DNA from: Phycicoccus endophyticus
Lineage (GTDB): Bacteria > Actinomycetota > Actinomycetes > Actinomycetales > Dermatophilaceae
Assembly (NCBI RefSeq): GCF_011326735.1
Contig: NZ_JAANCN010000003.1
Span: 124,001-188,000, forward strand
Length of the DNA: 64,000 bases
Reading direction: 5' to 3'
The position numbers were made by a program, and so were the translations under genes. Shown here in pieces: positions 1-8,780 of the stretch (positions within the stretch are counted from its first letter, which is position 1; every line of letters begins with the position of its first letter). Below the pieces are notes generated by a model. It saw only the letters and a list, made by a program, of their open reading frames with translations. It ran no database searches and was not told where the DNA came from.

Positions 1-1428
1 GGTCTCGATCGGGCACATCCGGCCGTAGTGGCTCGGGTGGACGTCACGGACCTCCATGCCGGCCCGGTCGCGCGAGAGCCCGCCCGGCCCGAGGGCCGAC
101 AGACGCCGCTTGTGCGTCAGGCCCGCGAGCGGGTTGTTCTGGTCCATGAACTGCGAGAGCTGGCTGGTGCCGAAGAACTCCTTGATGGAGGCGACGACCG
201 GCCGGATGTTGATGAGCGTCTGCGGCGTGATCGCCTCGACGTCCTGGGTCGTCATCCGCTCGCGGACCACCCGCTCCATCCGCGACAGGCCGGTGCGGAC
301 CTGGTTCTGGATGAGCTCGCCGACGTTGCGCAGCCGGCGGTTGCCGAAGTGGTCGATGTCGTCGGTCTCGACCCGGACCTCGACGTCGGCACCGCGGCGG
401 TGGCCGGCCAGGGTCTCCTCGCCGGCGTGCAGCGCCACGAGGTAGTGGATCGTCGCGACGATGTCCTCGAGCGAGAGGGTCGACTGGGACAGCTCGGCGT
501 CGACCCCGAGCTTCTTGTCGATCTTGTAGCGGCCGACCTTGGCCAGGTCGTAGCGCTTGCCGTTGAAGTAGAGGTTCTCCAGCAGCGTCTGCGCGGCCTC
601 GCGGGTCGGCGGCTCACCCGGACGCAGCTTGCGGTAGATGTCGAGGAGGGCGTCGTCCTGGTCGGTCGTGTTGTCCTTCTCCAGGGTGGCCCGCATCGAC
701 TCGTACTCGCCGAACTGCTCGAGGATCTCGGCCTCGGTCATGCCGAGCGCCTTGAGCAGCACGGTCACCGACTGCTTGCGCTTGCGGTCGACGCGCACGC
801 CGACCATGTCGCGCTTGTCGACCTCGAACTCCAGCCAGGCGCCACGGCTCGGGATGACCTTGGCGCTGAAGACGTCCTTGTCGGAGGTCTTGTCGGGGGT
901 GCGCTCGAAGTAGACGCCCGGGCTGCGGACGAGCTGGGAGACGACGACCCGCTCGGTGCCGTTGATGATGAAGGTGCCGCGGTCGGTCATCAGCGGGAAG
1001 TCGCCCATGAACACCGTCTGGCTCTTGATCTCGCCGGTGGTGTTGTTCATGAACTCCGCGGTGACGAACAGCGGGGCGGAGTAGGTCTGGTCGCGCTCCT
1101 TGCACTCCTCGATGGAGTACTTGACCTCCTCGAAGCGGTGGTCGCGGAAGCTGAGCGACATCGAGCCGCTGAAGTCCTCGATCGGGGAGATCTCCTCGAA
1201 GATCTCCTCGAGACCGGAGCGCTCGGGGACGTCGTCGCGCCCGGCCGCGCGGGCCTGGGCGACGCGCTCCTGCCAGCGCTCGTTGCCGAGGAGCCAGTCG
1301 AAGCTCTCGGTCTGGAGGGCGAGGAGGTCGGGGACCTCCAGGGGCTCACGGATCTTGGCGAAGGACAGACGGCCCGAAGCCGTCCGGGCGGTGTTCACAT
1401 GCTTGGACGTGGTGCGCGAGGCAGCCAA
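1..1428 (-). CDS. rpoB: RNA polymerase beta subunit, N-terminal part (runs off the window edge)
   Basis: This is the catalytic beta subunit of RNA polymerase; 476 codons are present and the rest lies beyond base 1. The reading frame gives the conserved start AASRTTSK, then [17 protein letters not shown], the lobe domains, and the rifampicin-binding cluster ([15 protein letters not shown], then [13 protein letters not shown]). The start is TTG: no ATG or GTG fits the conserved N-terminus, and AAGGAA lies about seven bases upstream. The three main resistance positions are wild type (Asp429, His439, Ser444, equal to E. coli 516, 526 and 531). The gene follows rplL across a 389-bp gap. The identification is certain; only the exact start is inferred. 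Confidence 0.97.
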   Translation of the reverse strand, partial: MAASRTTSKHVNTARTASGRLSFAKIREPLEVPDLLALQTESFDWLLGNERWQERVAQARAAGRDDVPERSGLEEIFEEISPIEDFSGSMSLSFRDHRFEEVKYSIEECKERDQTYSAPLFVTAEFMNNTTGEIKSQTVFMGDFPLMTDRGTFIINGTERVVVSQLVRSPGVYFERTPDKTSDKDVFSAKVIPSRGAWLEFEVDKRDMVGVRVDRKRKQSVTVLLKALGMTEAEILEQFGEYESMRATLEKDNTTDQDDALLDIYRKLRPGEPPTREAAQTLLENLYFNGKRYDLAKVGRYKIDKKLGVDAELSQSTLSLEDIVATIHYLVALHAGEETLAGHRRGADVEVRVETDDIDHFGNRRLRNVGELIQNQVRTGLSRMERVVRERMTTQDVEAITPQTLINIRPVVASIKEFFGTSQLSQFMDQNNPLAGLTHKRRLSALGPGGLSRDRAGMEVRDVHPSHYGRMCPIET

Positions 1429-1593
1429 GGAGGGTTCCTTCCACGGGCCTGGTCGAACGTGCGGGCTGGCCGCTCCCGACCCCACCGTCCGCCGCGGTCC
1501 GCTCCGCCCGCGGGTCTCCCGGGACAGCCGGGAGCATGGCGGTGGAACGGCTCGTCGACGAGCGAGGGAAGGTTAGGGGCAGCGCAAAGAGAC

Positions 1594-1632
1594 AGCATAC
1601 CCCATGAACACAGCACCGTCCAACCGTGTCAA
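1594..1632 (-). promoter_or_regulatory. Candidate rpoB promoter in the rplL-rpoB gap
   Basis: Reading leftward, TTGGAC and TATGCT are separated by 18 bases, and a perfect TTGACA lies just upstream. The remaining leader to rpoB is about 160 bases with no open frame of coding character. The 389-bp rplL-rpoB interval therefore appears to hold a terminator or attenuator hairpin and this promoter, and nothing else that I can see. Confidence 0.5.
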
Positions 1633-1752
1633 GCCCCAGGCTCCCGGTGCGGCCACCCGCAGCGGGGCGACGCGCAACAGAATGGCCCCCAGGCCCCCGC
1701 CCGTCAAGCGAAACGCGCATCCCGGGCGCGTCCCGCGCCGCCCGCAGACGCC

Positions 1753-1787
1753 AACCGGGGCCCGACCACGACGGTCGGGCCCCGGTT
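1753..1787 (-). terminator. Hairpin after rplL (terminator or attenuator before rpoB)
   Basis: This is a perfect 15-bp inverted repeat, AACCGGGGCCCGACC with its complement, around a 5-base loop, about 30 bases after the rplL stop. No T-tract follows, as is usual in high-GC actinobacteria. It may only partly terminate, because rplL and rpoB are commonly cotranscribed. Confidence 0.65.
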
Positions 1788-1817
1788 GCGCGGCGGCGTC
1801 CCCCGAGGGGGACGGGC

Positions 1818-2213
1818 TCACTTGAGGGTGACGGTGGCGCCGGCGCCCTCGAGCTGCTCCTTGGCCTTGTCGGCCGCGGCCTTGTCGACCTTCTCCAGGA
1901 CGGGCTTGGGAGCGCCGTCGACGAGGTCCTTGGCCTCCTTCAGGCCGAGGGAGGTCAGCGCGCGGACCTCCTTGATGACGGCGATCTTCTTGTCGCCGGC
2001 GGCCTCGAGGACCACGTCGAACTCCTCCTGCTCGGCGGCGGCCTCGCCGCCGCCCTCGCCACCGGCGGCCGGGGCGGCCGCACCGGCGACCGCGACGGGC
2101 GCGGCGGCGGTGACGTTGAAGGTGTCCTCGAACTGCTTGACGAACTCGGAGAGCTCGATCAGGGTCATCTCCTTGAAGGCGTCAAGGAGCTCGTCGGTGC
2201 TGAGCTTTGCCAT
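1818..2213 (-). CDS. rplL: 50S ribosomal protein L7/L12
   Basis: This protein forms the flexible L7/L12 stalk that recruits translational GTPases. The 131 residues show the expected order: an N-terminal dimerisation helix ([18 protein letters not shown]), an Ala/Gly/Glu-rich hinge at about residues 45-60, and a C-terminal globular domain with [20 protein letters not shown]. Length and layout match the family. It sits 65 bases after rplJ in the usual rplJ-rplL pair, presumably sharing its promoter and L10 control. The ATG is preceded by AGAAAGGA about eight bases upstream. The identification is unambiguous. Confidence 0.98.
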   Translation of the reverse strand: MAKLSTDELLDAFKEMTLIELSEFVKQFEDTFNVTAAAPVAVAGAAAPAAGGEGGGEAAAEQEEFDVVLEAAGDKKIAVIKEVRALTSLGLKEAKDLVDGAPKPVLEKVDKAAADKAKEQLEGAGATVTLK

Positions 2214-2278
2214 GTCTGGCGTCCTTTCTCTGCTGCTGCCGTGAGTGGCGTTTTCGGTGGTGAGCCGCCCCGATGGGG

Positions 2279-2836
2279 TCAGCTCGCGTCGCCACCCGCG
2301 GCGACGTCGGTGGTGGAGCCCTCTGCCTCGACCTTGGTCCGCAGCGCGTCGACCGTGCGGACGGCCTGGGACAGCGGTGCGGCGAAGAGGCGGACGGCCT
2401 GGCTGAGCGAGGCGTTCATCGCGCCCGCCAGCTTGGCGAGAAGCACCTCGCGGGACTCGAGGTCCGCGAGCTTGGTGATCTCCTCGGCGGAGAGGGCCTT
2501 GCCCTCGAGCACGCCGCCCTTGATCACCAGGTGGGGGTTGGCCTTGGCGAAGTCGCGCAGCCCCTTGGCGGCCTCGACCGCGTCACCCTCGACGAAGGCG
2601 ATCGCGGACGGGCCGACGAGCTGGCCGTCGAACGCCGTGACACCGGCGTCCTTCGCGGCGAGCTGGGTCAGCGTGTTCTTGACCACGGCGTAGGTCGCGG
2701 TGCCACGCAGAGAGCTGCGCAGCTCGGTGATCTGCGCCACCGAGAGCCCGCGGTACTCCGTGAGGACGGCAGCGGTCGAGCTCTGGAACTTCTGCGAGAG
2801 CTCGGCGATCGCCGCAGCCTTGTCGGCACGTGACAT
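2279..2836 (-). CDS. rplJ: 50S ribosomal protein L10
   Basis: L10 anchors the L7/L12 dimers to 23S rRNA and is the autoregulator of this operon in bacteria. The 185 residues begin [17 protein letters not shown] and include [15 protein letters not shown], which matches the L10 N-terminal rRNA-binding domain. The C-terminal helix that carries L7/L12 follows. The ATG at 2836 is chosen because GGAGG lies about seven bases upstream; the frame stays open further upstream only through the untranslated leader. The C-terminus is slightly longer than in E. coli L10 and ends in an acidic Gly/Ala tail, common in actinobacteria. Confidence 0.97.
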   Translation of the reverse strand: MSRADKAAAIAELSQKFQSSTAAVLTEYRGLSVAQITELRSSLRGTATYAVVKNTLTQLAAKDAGVTAFDGQLVGPSAIAFVEGDAVEAAKGLRDFAKANPHLVIKGGVLEGKALSAEEITKLADLESREVLLAKLAGAMNASLSQAVRLFAAPLSQAVRTVDALRTKVEAEGSTTDVAAGGDAS

Positions 2837-3036
2837 TCGGGCCTCCTTCCGTCGGGTCGGACCGACGGGAAGGCCCCGGAACGAGAAAGGGCCCCGGCAC
2901 AGGGCACGGGGCTTCGGCGGGCGCGGCGAGGGGCCGCACTGCGGAACGTCGTGGCCTGCGCTGGTCGCCCGCTCTCGGCGGGACCTTCGGTCTCGTGCGG
3001 GATGCACGCGACAGCCGGCGGTCTTCGGTCCCTCCC
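2837..3036 (-). promoter_or_regulatory. L10 leader (ribosomal protein autoregulatory mRNA element)
   Basis: About 200 bases separate the candidate rplJ promoter from the rplJ start. The transcribed strand contains CCGAAGACCGCCGGCTGTCG, resembling the core of known L10 leaders, and then GC-rich inverted segments near the ribosome-binding site. In the L10 leader family, L10 with L7/L12 binds this RNA and represses its own operon. The assignment rests on position and this core; a covariance-model scan would settle the boundaries. Confidence 0.65.
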
Positions 3037-3066
3037 AGGGTACGGGACAGCACCGCCGGGGCCCAA
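3037..3066 (-). promoter_or_regulatory. Candidate rplJ-rplL promoter
   Basis: Reading leftward, TTGGGC and TACCCT are separated by 18 bases. The start would lie about 190 bases upstream of rplJ, directly before the L10 leader. Confidence 0.5.
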
Positions 3067-3068
3067 AT

Positions 3069-3097
3069 CGCGGCGGCCCGCACGCGCGGCCGCCGCG
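3069..3097 (-). terminator. Hairpin after the lipoprotein gene
   Basis: A perfect 10-bp stem, CGCGGCGGCC with its complement, encloses a 9-base loop. It lies about 15 bases after the lipoprotein stop and directly before the rplJ promoter, so it probably separates the two transcripts. Confidence 0.5.
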
Positions 3098-3111
3098 ACC
3101 CGGGCGGGGGC

Positions 3112-3924
3112 TCAGCTCGTGGGCATCTCGAAGCTGCCCACCTCGGCCGCCGGGGGCGCGGAGACCTCGACCGGCTCCCCCCACTTGGAGTACGTCATCG
3201 TCATCGTCTGGCCGCCGACGTCCATCGACAGTGCGGTCGGCAGGCTCTCGCCGTCGACCGTCAGCTCGTAGCTCACGCCATCCGGGAGCTGCTCGATGCT
3301 GTCCTCGCTCAGCCCGGGGATCGTCTCAGCCTTGCTCTGGAGCTGCTTCTTCAGCTGGGCCTTGGTCAGGGTCACCGTGTACGTCACGCTGTCGCCGTCG
3401 ACGTCGGTCACCGTGGCCGGGGTGTCCTGCAGCGCCCCGAGCTGGTCGGCCGGGTTGCCCATGGAGGACTCCATCTGCTCGAGCGTGGAGCCCATCATCT
3501 GGGACATCATGTCCTCGCCGTCGGGGACGATCTTGAGCCACTTCTTGCCCTGGGCGACCTCGGACATCGAGTCGCTGGACAGGTAGAGGACCTTGTCGAC
3601 GTAGAGCACCTGGACCGACTCCCCCGACTGCGTCGTGCTCATCGACATCGCCGGGGCGTCACCGCTGTAGTCGACGTCGGCCTCCATGGCGCCCTGGTCC
3701 GGCACCTCCACCTGGACGTGGGCGCTGCCCTTGTCCTTGACGGCGGCGGACATCGACGCGGCGAGGTCGGCGAGGGTGACGGTGTCACCGACCGATCCGC
3801 CGGCGGCCGCGGGCGCCGCGGCGCTCGTCGAGGCCTCCCCCGCGGTCTCGGTGGCGGTCGAGCCGCAGGCCCCGAGGGCCAGGGCCCCCGCGACGGCGAC
3901 AGCGGAGACGATCGTGCGCTTCAT
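3112..3924 (-). CDS. LppX/LprAFG-like envelope lipoprotein
   Basis: A 270-residue secreted lipoprotein. It starts [21 protein letters not shown]: positive residues, a hydrophobic stretch, and a lipobox LGAC whose Cys would be lipidated. An Ala/Ser-rich linker follows. The body has the alternating beta pattern of the mycobacterial LppX/LprG fold, a cavity that binds lipids in characterised members, and includes [17 protein letters not shown] and [10 protein letters not shown]. The ATG at 3924 is preceded by GGGGGAAG. It lies between rplA and rplJ with hairpins on both sides, so it is probably a separate transcript. The ligand is unknown. A LolA-like carrier is an alternative reading of the same fold. 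Confidence 0.8.
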   Translation of the reverse strand: MKRTIVSAVAVAGALALGACGSTATETAGEASTSAAAPAAAGGSVGDTVTLADLAASMSAAVKDKGSAHVQVEVPDQGAMEADVDYSGDAPAMSMSTTQSGESVQVLYVDKVLYLSSDSMSEVAQGKKWLKIVPDGEDMMSQMMGSTLEQMESSMGNPADQLGALQDTPATVTDVDGDSVTYTVTLTKAQLKKQLQSKAETIPGLSEDSIEQLPDGVSYELTVDGESLPTALSMDVGGQTMTMTYSKWGEPVEVSAPPAAEVGSFEMPTS

Positions 3925-4060
3925 CGGTGCTTCCCCCTGAGAAGGTGGCGGACGGAGCCGCCCTCGGCCGGGAGCTCCCGTGAGGACAGCGTACGGCTCG
4001 GACGCGGCGCGCGCCTCCGGCGTTCCCCTACCCGCGGCCGGCTCGGCCCGCACGACGCAC

Positions 4061-4093
4061 GGAGCCCGCCACCCCGGGAGGGCGGCGGGCTCC
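4061..4093 (-). terminator. Terminator hairpin after rplA
   Basis: GGAGCCCGCC and its exact complement flank a 13-base loop, about 14 bases beyond the rplA stop. This probably ends the secE-nusG-rplK-rplA transcript. Confidence 0.65.
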
Positions 4094-4106
4094 GGTCGGT
4101 GCCGGG

Positions 4107-4823
4107 TCAGACCTCGACGGCCTCGTCCACGAGGCCCCGGGTCTTGCTCGCGTCGAGCGGGATCCCCGGACCCATCGTCGTCGAGAGGGTGGCCTTGATG
4201 ATGTAGCGCCCCTTGGCGGCCGACGGCTTGAGCCGCAGGACCTCCTCGAGCGCGGCGGCGTAGTTCTCCACGAGCGCCTTCTCGTCGAAGGACGCCTTGC
4301 CGATGATGAAGTGGAGGTTGGCGTGCTTGTCGACGCGGAACTCGATCTTGCCGCCCTTGATGTCCGAGACCGCCTTGGCGGTGTCCATCGTCACGGTGCC
4401 GGTCTTCGGGTTCGGCATGAGCCCGCGGGGGCCGAGGACCTTGCCGAGCCGCCCGACCTTGCCCATGAGGTCGGGCGTCGCGACGACCGCGTCGAAGTCC
4501 AGCCAGCCGCCGGAGACCTTCTCGAGGAGGTCGTCGGACCCGACGTAGTCGGCGCCGGCCGCGGTCGCGGCCTCCGCACGCTCGCCGGTGGCGAAGACGA
4601 GGACGCGGGCGGTCTTGCCCGTGCCGTGGGGGAGGTTGACCGTGCCGCGGACCATCTGGTCGGCCTTGCGGGGGTCGACGCCGAGCCGCATGGCGACCTC
4701 GACGGTCTCGTCGTACTTGGCCGACGCCGTGCTCTTGGCGAGACGGATGGCCTCGAGCGGGCCGTAGAGAGCCTCGCCGTCGATCCGCTCGGCGGCGGCC
4801 CGGTAGGCCTTGCTGCGCTTCAT
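4107..4823 (-). CDS. rplA: 50S ribosomal protein L1
   Basis: L1 forms the mobile L1 stalk that helps release deacylated tRNA and often represses its own operon. The 238 residues start [15 protein letters not shown] and include [34 protein letters not shown] (the signature loop) and the RNA-contacting [14 protein letters not shown] segment. Length is typical. AGGAG lies about six bases upstream of the chosen ATG. It is the second gene of the rplK-rplA pair, 79 bases after rplK. Confidence 0.98.
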   Translation of the reverse strand: MKRSKAYRAAAERIDGEALYGPLEAIRLAKSTASAKYDETVEVAMRLGVDPRKADQMVRGTVNLPHGTGKTARVLVFATGERAEAATAAGADYVGSDDLLEKVSGGWLDFDAVVATPDLMGKVGRLGKVLGPRGLMPNPKTGTVTMDTAKAVSDIKGGKIEFRVDKHANLHFIIGKASFDEKALVENYAAALEEVLRLKPSAAKGRYIIKATLSTTMGPGIPLDASKTRGLVDEAVEV

Positions 4824-4902
4824 GTGCTGCTCCTGGTGATCAGTGAGGTGGAGTCGTGGTCGTCGGGCCAGCGCGGGCCCTGCCACAGGGGGTGGACCGG
4901 GC

Positions 4903-5334
4903 TCAGAGCTCGGTCTCGATGCCCATCTGTCGGGCGGTGCCGGCGATGATCTTCATCGCGGCGTCGACGTCGTTGGCGTTGAGGTCGGGCATCTTGGTCT
5001 CCGCGATCTCGCGGAGCTGGTCCTTGCTCAGCTTGCCGGCCTTGGTCTTGTGCGGCTCGCCGGAGCCCTTCTGGACGCCCGCGGCCTTCTTGATCAGCTC
5101 GCTGGCCGGCGGGGTCTTGGTGACGAAGGTGAACGAACGGTCTTCGTAGACCGTGATGACGACCGGGATGATGTTGCCGCGCTGGTGCTCGGTCGCCGCG
5201 TTGTACGCCTTGACGAACTCCATGATGTTGACGCCGTGCTGACCGAGGGCGGGGCCGACGGGCGGCGCCGGCGTCGCGGCACCGGCCTGGATCTGCAGGT
5301 TGATGTACCCGGAGACCTTCTTCTTGGGGGGCAT
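4903..5334 (-). CDS. rplK: 50S ribosomal protein L11
   Basis: L11 is part of the GTPase-associated centre and is needed for stringent-response sensing and thiopeptide binding. The 143 residues begin [18 protein letters not shown] and contain the proline-rich thiostrepton-contact segment [18 protein letters not shown], then the C-terminal rRNA-binding domain ending [10 protein letters not shown]. Its length is standard. The conserved prolines are intact, so nothing suggests thiopeptide resistance through L11. It follows nusG by 86 bases. Confidence 0.98.
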   Translation of the reverse strand: MPPKKKVSGYINLQIQAGAATPAPPVGPALGQHGVNIMEFVKAYNAATEHQRGNIIPVVITVYEDRSFTFVTKTPPASELIKKAAGVQKGSGEPHKTKAGKLSKDQLREIAETKMPDLNANDVDAAMKIIAGTARQMGIETEL

Positions 5335-5420
5335 GTCTGTCCTTGATCGGTGGTGGTGGGCCGACGCCGTGGGCGATGACCCCTTTGCAGCCCCGGGTCC
5401 CCGGGGCAGGTTCTCCTGCG

Positions 5421-6296
5421 TCAGATCTTGGCGACCTGGCCGAAGGAGAGCTCGACCGGGGTCTCCCGGCCGAAGATCGACACGAGCACCTTGAGCTTCT
5501 GGGTGTCGGCGTTGATCTCGGAGATCGTCGCCGGCAGCGTCTCGAAGGGCCCGTCCATGACGGTGACCGACTCGCCGACCTCGAAGTCGACGACGGTCGC
5601 CTCGGAGGTGCCGGACCCGGCGGCGGCCGGGGCGCCGGAGGCCGCGGAGGCCGCCACCGGCTGCTCGAGGTCGGCCGGCTTGAGCATGGTGAAGACCTCC
5701 TCGAGGGTCAGCGGGACCGGCTGGTGGGCGTTGCCGACGAAACCGGTGACCCCGGGGGTGTGCCGGACGGCGCCCCACGACTCGTCGGTGAGGTCCATCC
5801 GGACCAGGACGTAGCCGGGCATCCGGACCCGCCGGACGAGCTTGCGCTGCCCGCCCTTGATCTCGGTGACCTCCTCCATGGGGACCTGCACCTCGAAGAT
5901 GTAGTCCTCCATGTTCAGGGACTGGGTGCGGTTCTCGAGGTTGGCCTTGACCCGGTTCTCGTAGCCGGCGTAGCTGTGGACGACGTACCACTCGCCGAAC
6001 TTGCCCGCGAGGTCGTCCTTGAACGCCTGGACCGGGTCGAGGCCCTCGAGGAGGTCGCCGTCCTCGTCGGCGGCGCCGGCCTCGACCGGTGCCTCCTCCA
6101 CCGGGGTGTCCTCCACCGGGGTGTCCGCGGCGGCGACCTCGTCTGCGGGGGCCTGCGCGGCCGGGGTCTCCTCCGCGGGTGCCGGGGCGGCCTCGTCCTC
6201 GACGACGGGCTCGGGCAGCACCTCGGGGGCGTCCTCGGACACCGGCTCGGCGCTCTCGGGCGCCGCGTCGGCGTTGTCGGTCCACTGGTCGGACAC
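5421..6296 (-). CDS. nusG: Transcription termination/antitermination factor NusG
   Basis: NusG binds RNA polymerase and modulates pausing, termination and transcription-translation coupling. The conserved NGN domain ([20 protein letters not shown] to [12 protein letters not shown]) covers about residues 98-205. The KOW domain near the C-terminus shows [15 protein letters not shown] and [14 protein letters not shown]. Two departures from the short E. coli form are clear: an N-terminal extension of about 85 residues rich in Ala, Glu, Pro and Asp, and an Ala/Ser/Gly-rich linker between the domains. The start is GTG with GGAAGAGG upstream. Acidic extensions are frequent in actinobacterial NusG. 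Confidence 0.97.
   Translation of the reverse strand: MSDQWTDNADAAPESAEPVSEDAPEVLPEPVVEDEAAPAPAEETPAAQAPADEVAAADTPVEDTPVEEAPVEAGAADEDGDLLEGLDPVQAFKDDLAGKFGEWYVVHSYAGYENRVKANLENRTQSLNMEDYIFEVQVPMEEVTEIKGGQRKLVRRVRMPGYVLVRMDLTDESWGAVRHTPGVTGFVGNAHQPVPLTLEEVFTMLKPADLEQPVAASAASGAPAAAGSGTSEATVVDFEVGESVTVMDGPFETLPATISEINADTQKLKVLVSIFGRETPVELSFGQVAKI
6095..6124. repeat. Two tandem copies of a 15-bp unit inside nusG
   Basis: CCTCCACCGGGGTGT occurs twice in direct succession and encodes the repeated acidic TPVED-type pentapeptide of the NusG N-terminal extension. Its in-frame length suggests slippage can change the length of the extension without breaking the gene. Confidence 0.7.
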
Positions 6297-6352
6297 GGGT
6301 GACCTCTTCCTTCGTTCGCGGAGTGCCAGGTAGCGGGCGCGTGCGGCGCGCG

Positions 6353-6619
6353 TCAGGAACCGAGGACCAGGGCGACGAGCTTGCTGAAGCCGAGGTCGAG
6401 CGCGGAGACGAGCGCCATCATCACCGTCACGAAGACGATGACGACGAGTGTGTAGTTCCACAGCTCGTTCCGGGTCGGCCGCACGACCTTGCGCAGCTCG
6501 TCGAGGATCTGGCTGACGAACAGGCCGACGGCACCGAAGAGGCGCGAGATGGGGTTGCCCCCGGACTCCCGGCCCTTGGCGGGGCGGGAGCCGGTCCTCG
6601 TCTGACCCAGGTCGGTCAC
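6353..6619 (-). CDS. secE: Preprotein translocase subunit SecE
   Basis: SecE is an essential small subunit of the SecYEG protein-export channel. The 88 residues comprise a hydrophilic head, the conserved amphipathic segment [20 protein letters not shown], and one C-terminal membrane helix ([20 protein letters not shown]). This is the single-span form usual in actinobacteria. The start is GTG with GAAGAGG upstream. It is 56 bases before nusG and just after tRNA-Trp, the standard order in this phylum. Confidence 0.97.
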   Translation of the reverse strand: MTDLGQTRTGSRPAKGRESGGNPISRLFGAVGLFVSQILDELRKVVRPTRNELWNYTLVVIVFVTVMMALVSALDLGFSKLVALVLGS

Positions 6620-6729
6620 GGTGCCTCTTCACGTCGAGCTTGCTCGGTCCGGTTGCCTTCCGCGCGAGACGCCCGCGAAGGCAGCCCGGTGACCGGGCCG
6701 CTGATCGTGGACGTACCACACGTGCGACG

Positions 6730-6802
6730 CAGGGCAGGAGGGACTCGAACCCCCAACCGCCGGTTTTGGAGACCGGTGCTCTACCAGTTGAGCCACTGCC
6801 CT
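6730..6802 (-). tRNA. tRNA-Trp (anticodon CCA)
   Basis: The 73-base cloverleaf has a 7-bp acceptor stem (AGGGCAG with CTGCCCT), discriminator G, a D arm with CTCAACTGG, the anticodon loop CTCCAAA giving CCA, and a T arm with GGTTCGAGTCC. The terminal CCA is not encoded. The gene precedes secE, as in other actinobacteria. A TATGCT element followed by GTCTC lies upstream, the same sequence as in the rpoB promoter. Confidence 0.97.
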
Positions 6803-6976
6803 GTGGGACCCCATGGGGTGGGGACCCGGGCGGCGCGACCGCTCCCGGGCAGGCCGAGATGGCAGTCACACCGAGGAGACAGCATACGTGAGGGCGGGCC
6901 GTGGGCGCGAACCGGCGGCCCGCCCGGGGGCCGGTCACCCCCGCCGCGGGCCCGGCGCCTCTGCCACGATGGACCC

Positions 6977-8275
6977 GTGAGCACCGCCGCCCCCCGCACC
7001 CCCCTAGCCGACCGCTCGCCCGCCGAGCTGGCCTCGTTCGTCGACGAGCAGCGGGCCGCCTACGCGGCCCTCACCGCCCGCGGCCTCTCCCTCGACCTGA
7101 CCCGGGGGAAGCCGAGCCCGGAGCAGCTCGACCTGGCCGAGGCCCTCCTGCACCTGCCCGAGGGCCACCTGGACCGCGCGGGTACCGACGTGCGCAACTA
7201 CGGGGGCCTGCAGGGGCTGCCGGAACTGCGCGAGATGTTCGCCGACCTGCTCGGCGTCGACCCCGACCAGGTCGTCGCGGGCGGCAACGCCAGCCTCACG
7301 ATGATGCACGAGGTCCTCGTGGACCACCTCCTCCACGGCGGCCTGGGCTCGCCGCGCCCCTGGCGCGAGGAGGAGAAGGTGACCTTCATCTGCCCGGTCC
7401 CCGGCTACGACCGGCACTACACGATGCTCGAGTCCTACGGCATCGAGATGGTCACCGTCCCGATGCGCGAGGACGGCCCGGACGTCGAGGCCGTCGAGGC
7501 GCTCGTCAAGGACGACCCGAGCGTCAAGGGCATGTGGATCGTGCCGACCTACGCCAACCCGGTCGGCTCGGTCGTCACCCAGGAGGTGGCCGCGCGGCTC
7601 GCGGCCATGCCGGCAGCGGCACCGGACTTCCGGCTGTTCTGGGACAACGCCTACGCGCTGCACCACCTCACCGAGGACGAGGCCAAGTCGGCGGACATCC
7701 TCTCCCTCGCCTCGGCCGCCGGGAACCCGCACCGTCCGGTGGTCTTCGCCTCGACGAGCAAGATCACCTTCGCCGGGGCCGGCGTGGCCTTCCTCGCCGG
7801 TTCGCGCGAGACGGTCCAGTGGTACCTGTCCCACCTGAAGTTCGCGTCGATCGGGCCGGACAAGGTCAACCAGCTGCGCCACGTGCAGTTCTTCGGGTCG
7901 CCCGACGGGGTCCGCCAGCACATGGCGCGCCACCGCGCCATCCTCGCCCCGAAGTTCGCCGCCGTCGACGCGGCGCTGACGGCCGAGCTGGACGGGCTCG
8001 GGGTGGCCGAGTGGACGCGCCCCCGGGGTGGGTACTTCGTCAGCGTCGACGTGCCGGACGGCTGCGCGTCGCGGGTCGTCCAGCTCGCCCGGGAGGCCGG
8101 CATCGCGCTGACCCCGGCCGGCGCCTCCTTCCCGCACGGCGTGGACCCCCGCGACCGGAACATCCGGCTGGCGCCCTCCTTCCCCTCCCTCGCCGAGGTC
8201 GAGACCGCGATGGCCGGGGTCGCGACGTGCGTGGCCCTCGCCGCGGCCGAGCAGCTGCTCGCCGACGTAGGGTGA
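6977..8275 (+). CDS. Aspartate aminotransferase-like PLP enzyme (MocR-type aminotransferase, subgroup Ic)
   Basis: A 432-residue fold-type I pyridoxal-phosphate aminotransferase. It shows [20 protein letters not shown], a tyrosine- and aspartate-bearing cofactor pocket ([10 protein letters not shown]), and the PLP lysine at residue 262 in [12 protein letters not shown]. Sequences of this type include the characterised aspartate aminotransferase of corynebacteria, which is unlike the classical E. coli AspC. The reaction would be aspartate plus 2-oxoglutarate to oxaloacetate plus glutamate. The start is GTG; a CACGAT box six bases upstream would suit a leaderless message. It is divergent from tRNA-Trp and precedes a DUF5709 gene by four bases. 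Confidence 0.85.
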   Translation: MSTAAPRTPLADRSPAELASFVDEQRAAYAALTARGLSLDLTRGKPSPEQLDLAEALLHLPEGHLDRAGTDVRNYGGLQGLPELREMFADLLGVDPDQVVAGGNASLTMMHEVLVDHLLHGGLGSPRPWREEEKVTFICPVPGYDRHYTMLESYGIEMVTVPMREDGPDVEAVEALVKDDPSVKGMWIVPTYANPVGSVVTQEVAARLAAMPAAAPDFRLFWDNAYALHHLTEDEAKSADILSLASAAGNPHRPVVFASTSKITFAGAGVAFLAGSRETVQWYLSHLKFASIGPDKVNQLRHVQFFGSPDGVRQHMARHRAILAPKFAAVDAALTAELDGLGVAEWTRPRGGYFVSVDVPDGCASRVVQLAREAGIALTPAGASFPHGVDPRDRNIRLAPSFPSLAEVETAMAGVATCVALAAAEQLLADVG

Positions 8276-8279
8276 ACGG

Positions 8280-8780
8280 ATGAGCGACCAGCCCCACGAC
8301 GAGACCGACGCCGGCGTCACGTACGGCGACGAGGACCAGCTCCAGCCCGAGGACACCCTCGAGCAGGACGGGGTCGACGACGTCCTCGACCGCGGGTACT
8401 CGCCGCCGGAGCGGCTGCGCGGCTCGATCGCCCACGGCGTCACCGTCGAGGAGCAGGGCAGGGAGGAGACCATCGAGGAGCGCATCCACCAGGAGGTGGC
8501 CGACCCCACGTCCGCGTACGGCGCTCCCGAGAACGAGTCCGGGCTCGACGAGCCCCGCGTGGGCGGCGACGACCCGGACGCCATCGACGCCACGCAGGAC
8601 TGGCTCGGGGACGGAGAGGTCGGGGACGAGCGCTCGGGCCGGCTCGTGGCTCCGGACGAGGGCCTGGGTGAGGACGAGGAGGCCGACCTCGTCGGTGAGG
8701 ACGTCGGCATCGACGGCGCCGCCGCCTCCGCCGAGGAGGCCGCGGTGCACGTCGTCGACGGGGAGACCGCGCAGGAGTGA
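8280..8780 (+). CDS. DUF5709 family acidic protein
   Basis: A 166-residue, strongly acidic protein with few hydrophobic residues and no signal peptide or membrane helix, so it is probably soluble and partly disordered. The segment DVLDRGYSPPERLRGSIAHG followed by EETIEERIHQE is typical of the actinobacterial DUF5709 family, whose function is unknown. It lies four bases after the aminotransferase and overlaps the deaminase start by four bases (GTGA), so the three genes are probably translated from one message. Confidence 0.75.
   Translation: MSDQPHDETDAGVTYGDEDQLQPEDTLEQDGVDDVLDRGYSPPERLRGSIAHGVTVEEQGREETIEERIHQEVADPTSAYGAPENESGLDEPRVGGDDPDAIDATQDWLGDGEVGDERSGRLVAPDEGLGEDEEADLVGEDVGIDGAAASAEEAAVHVVDGETAQE

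Noticed and set aside
28-2244. A 738-codon rightward open frame over rpoB and rplL
   Set aside because: It spans two certain genes and their intergenic hairpin; the product has no conserved segment.
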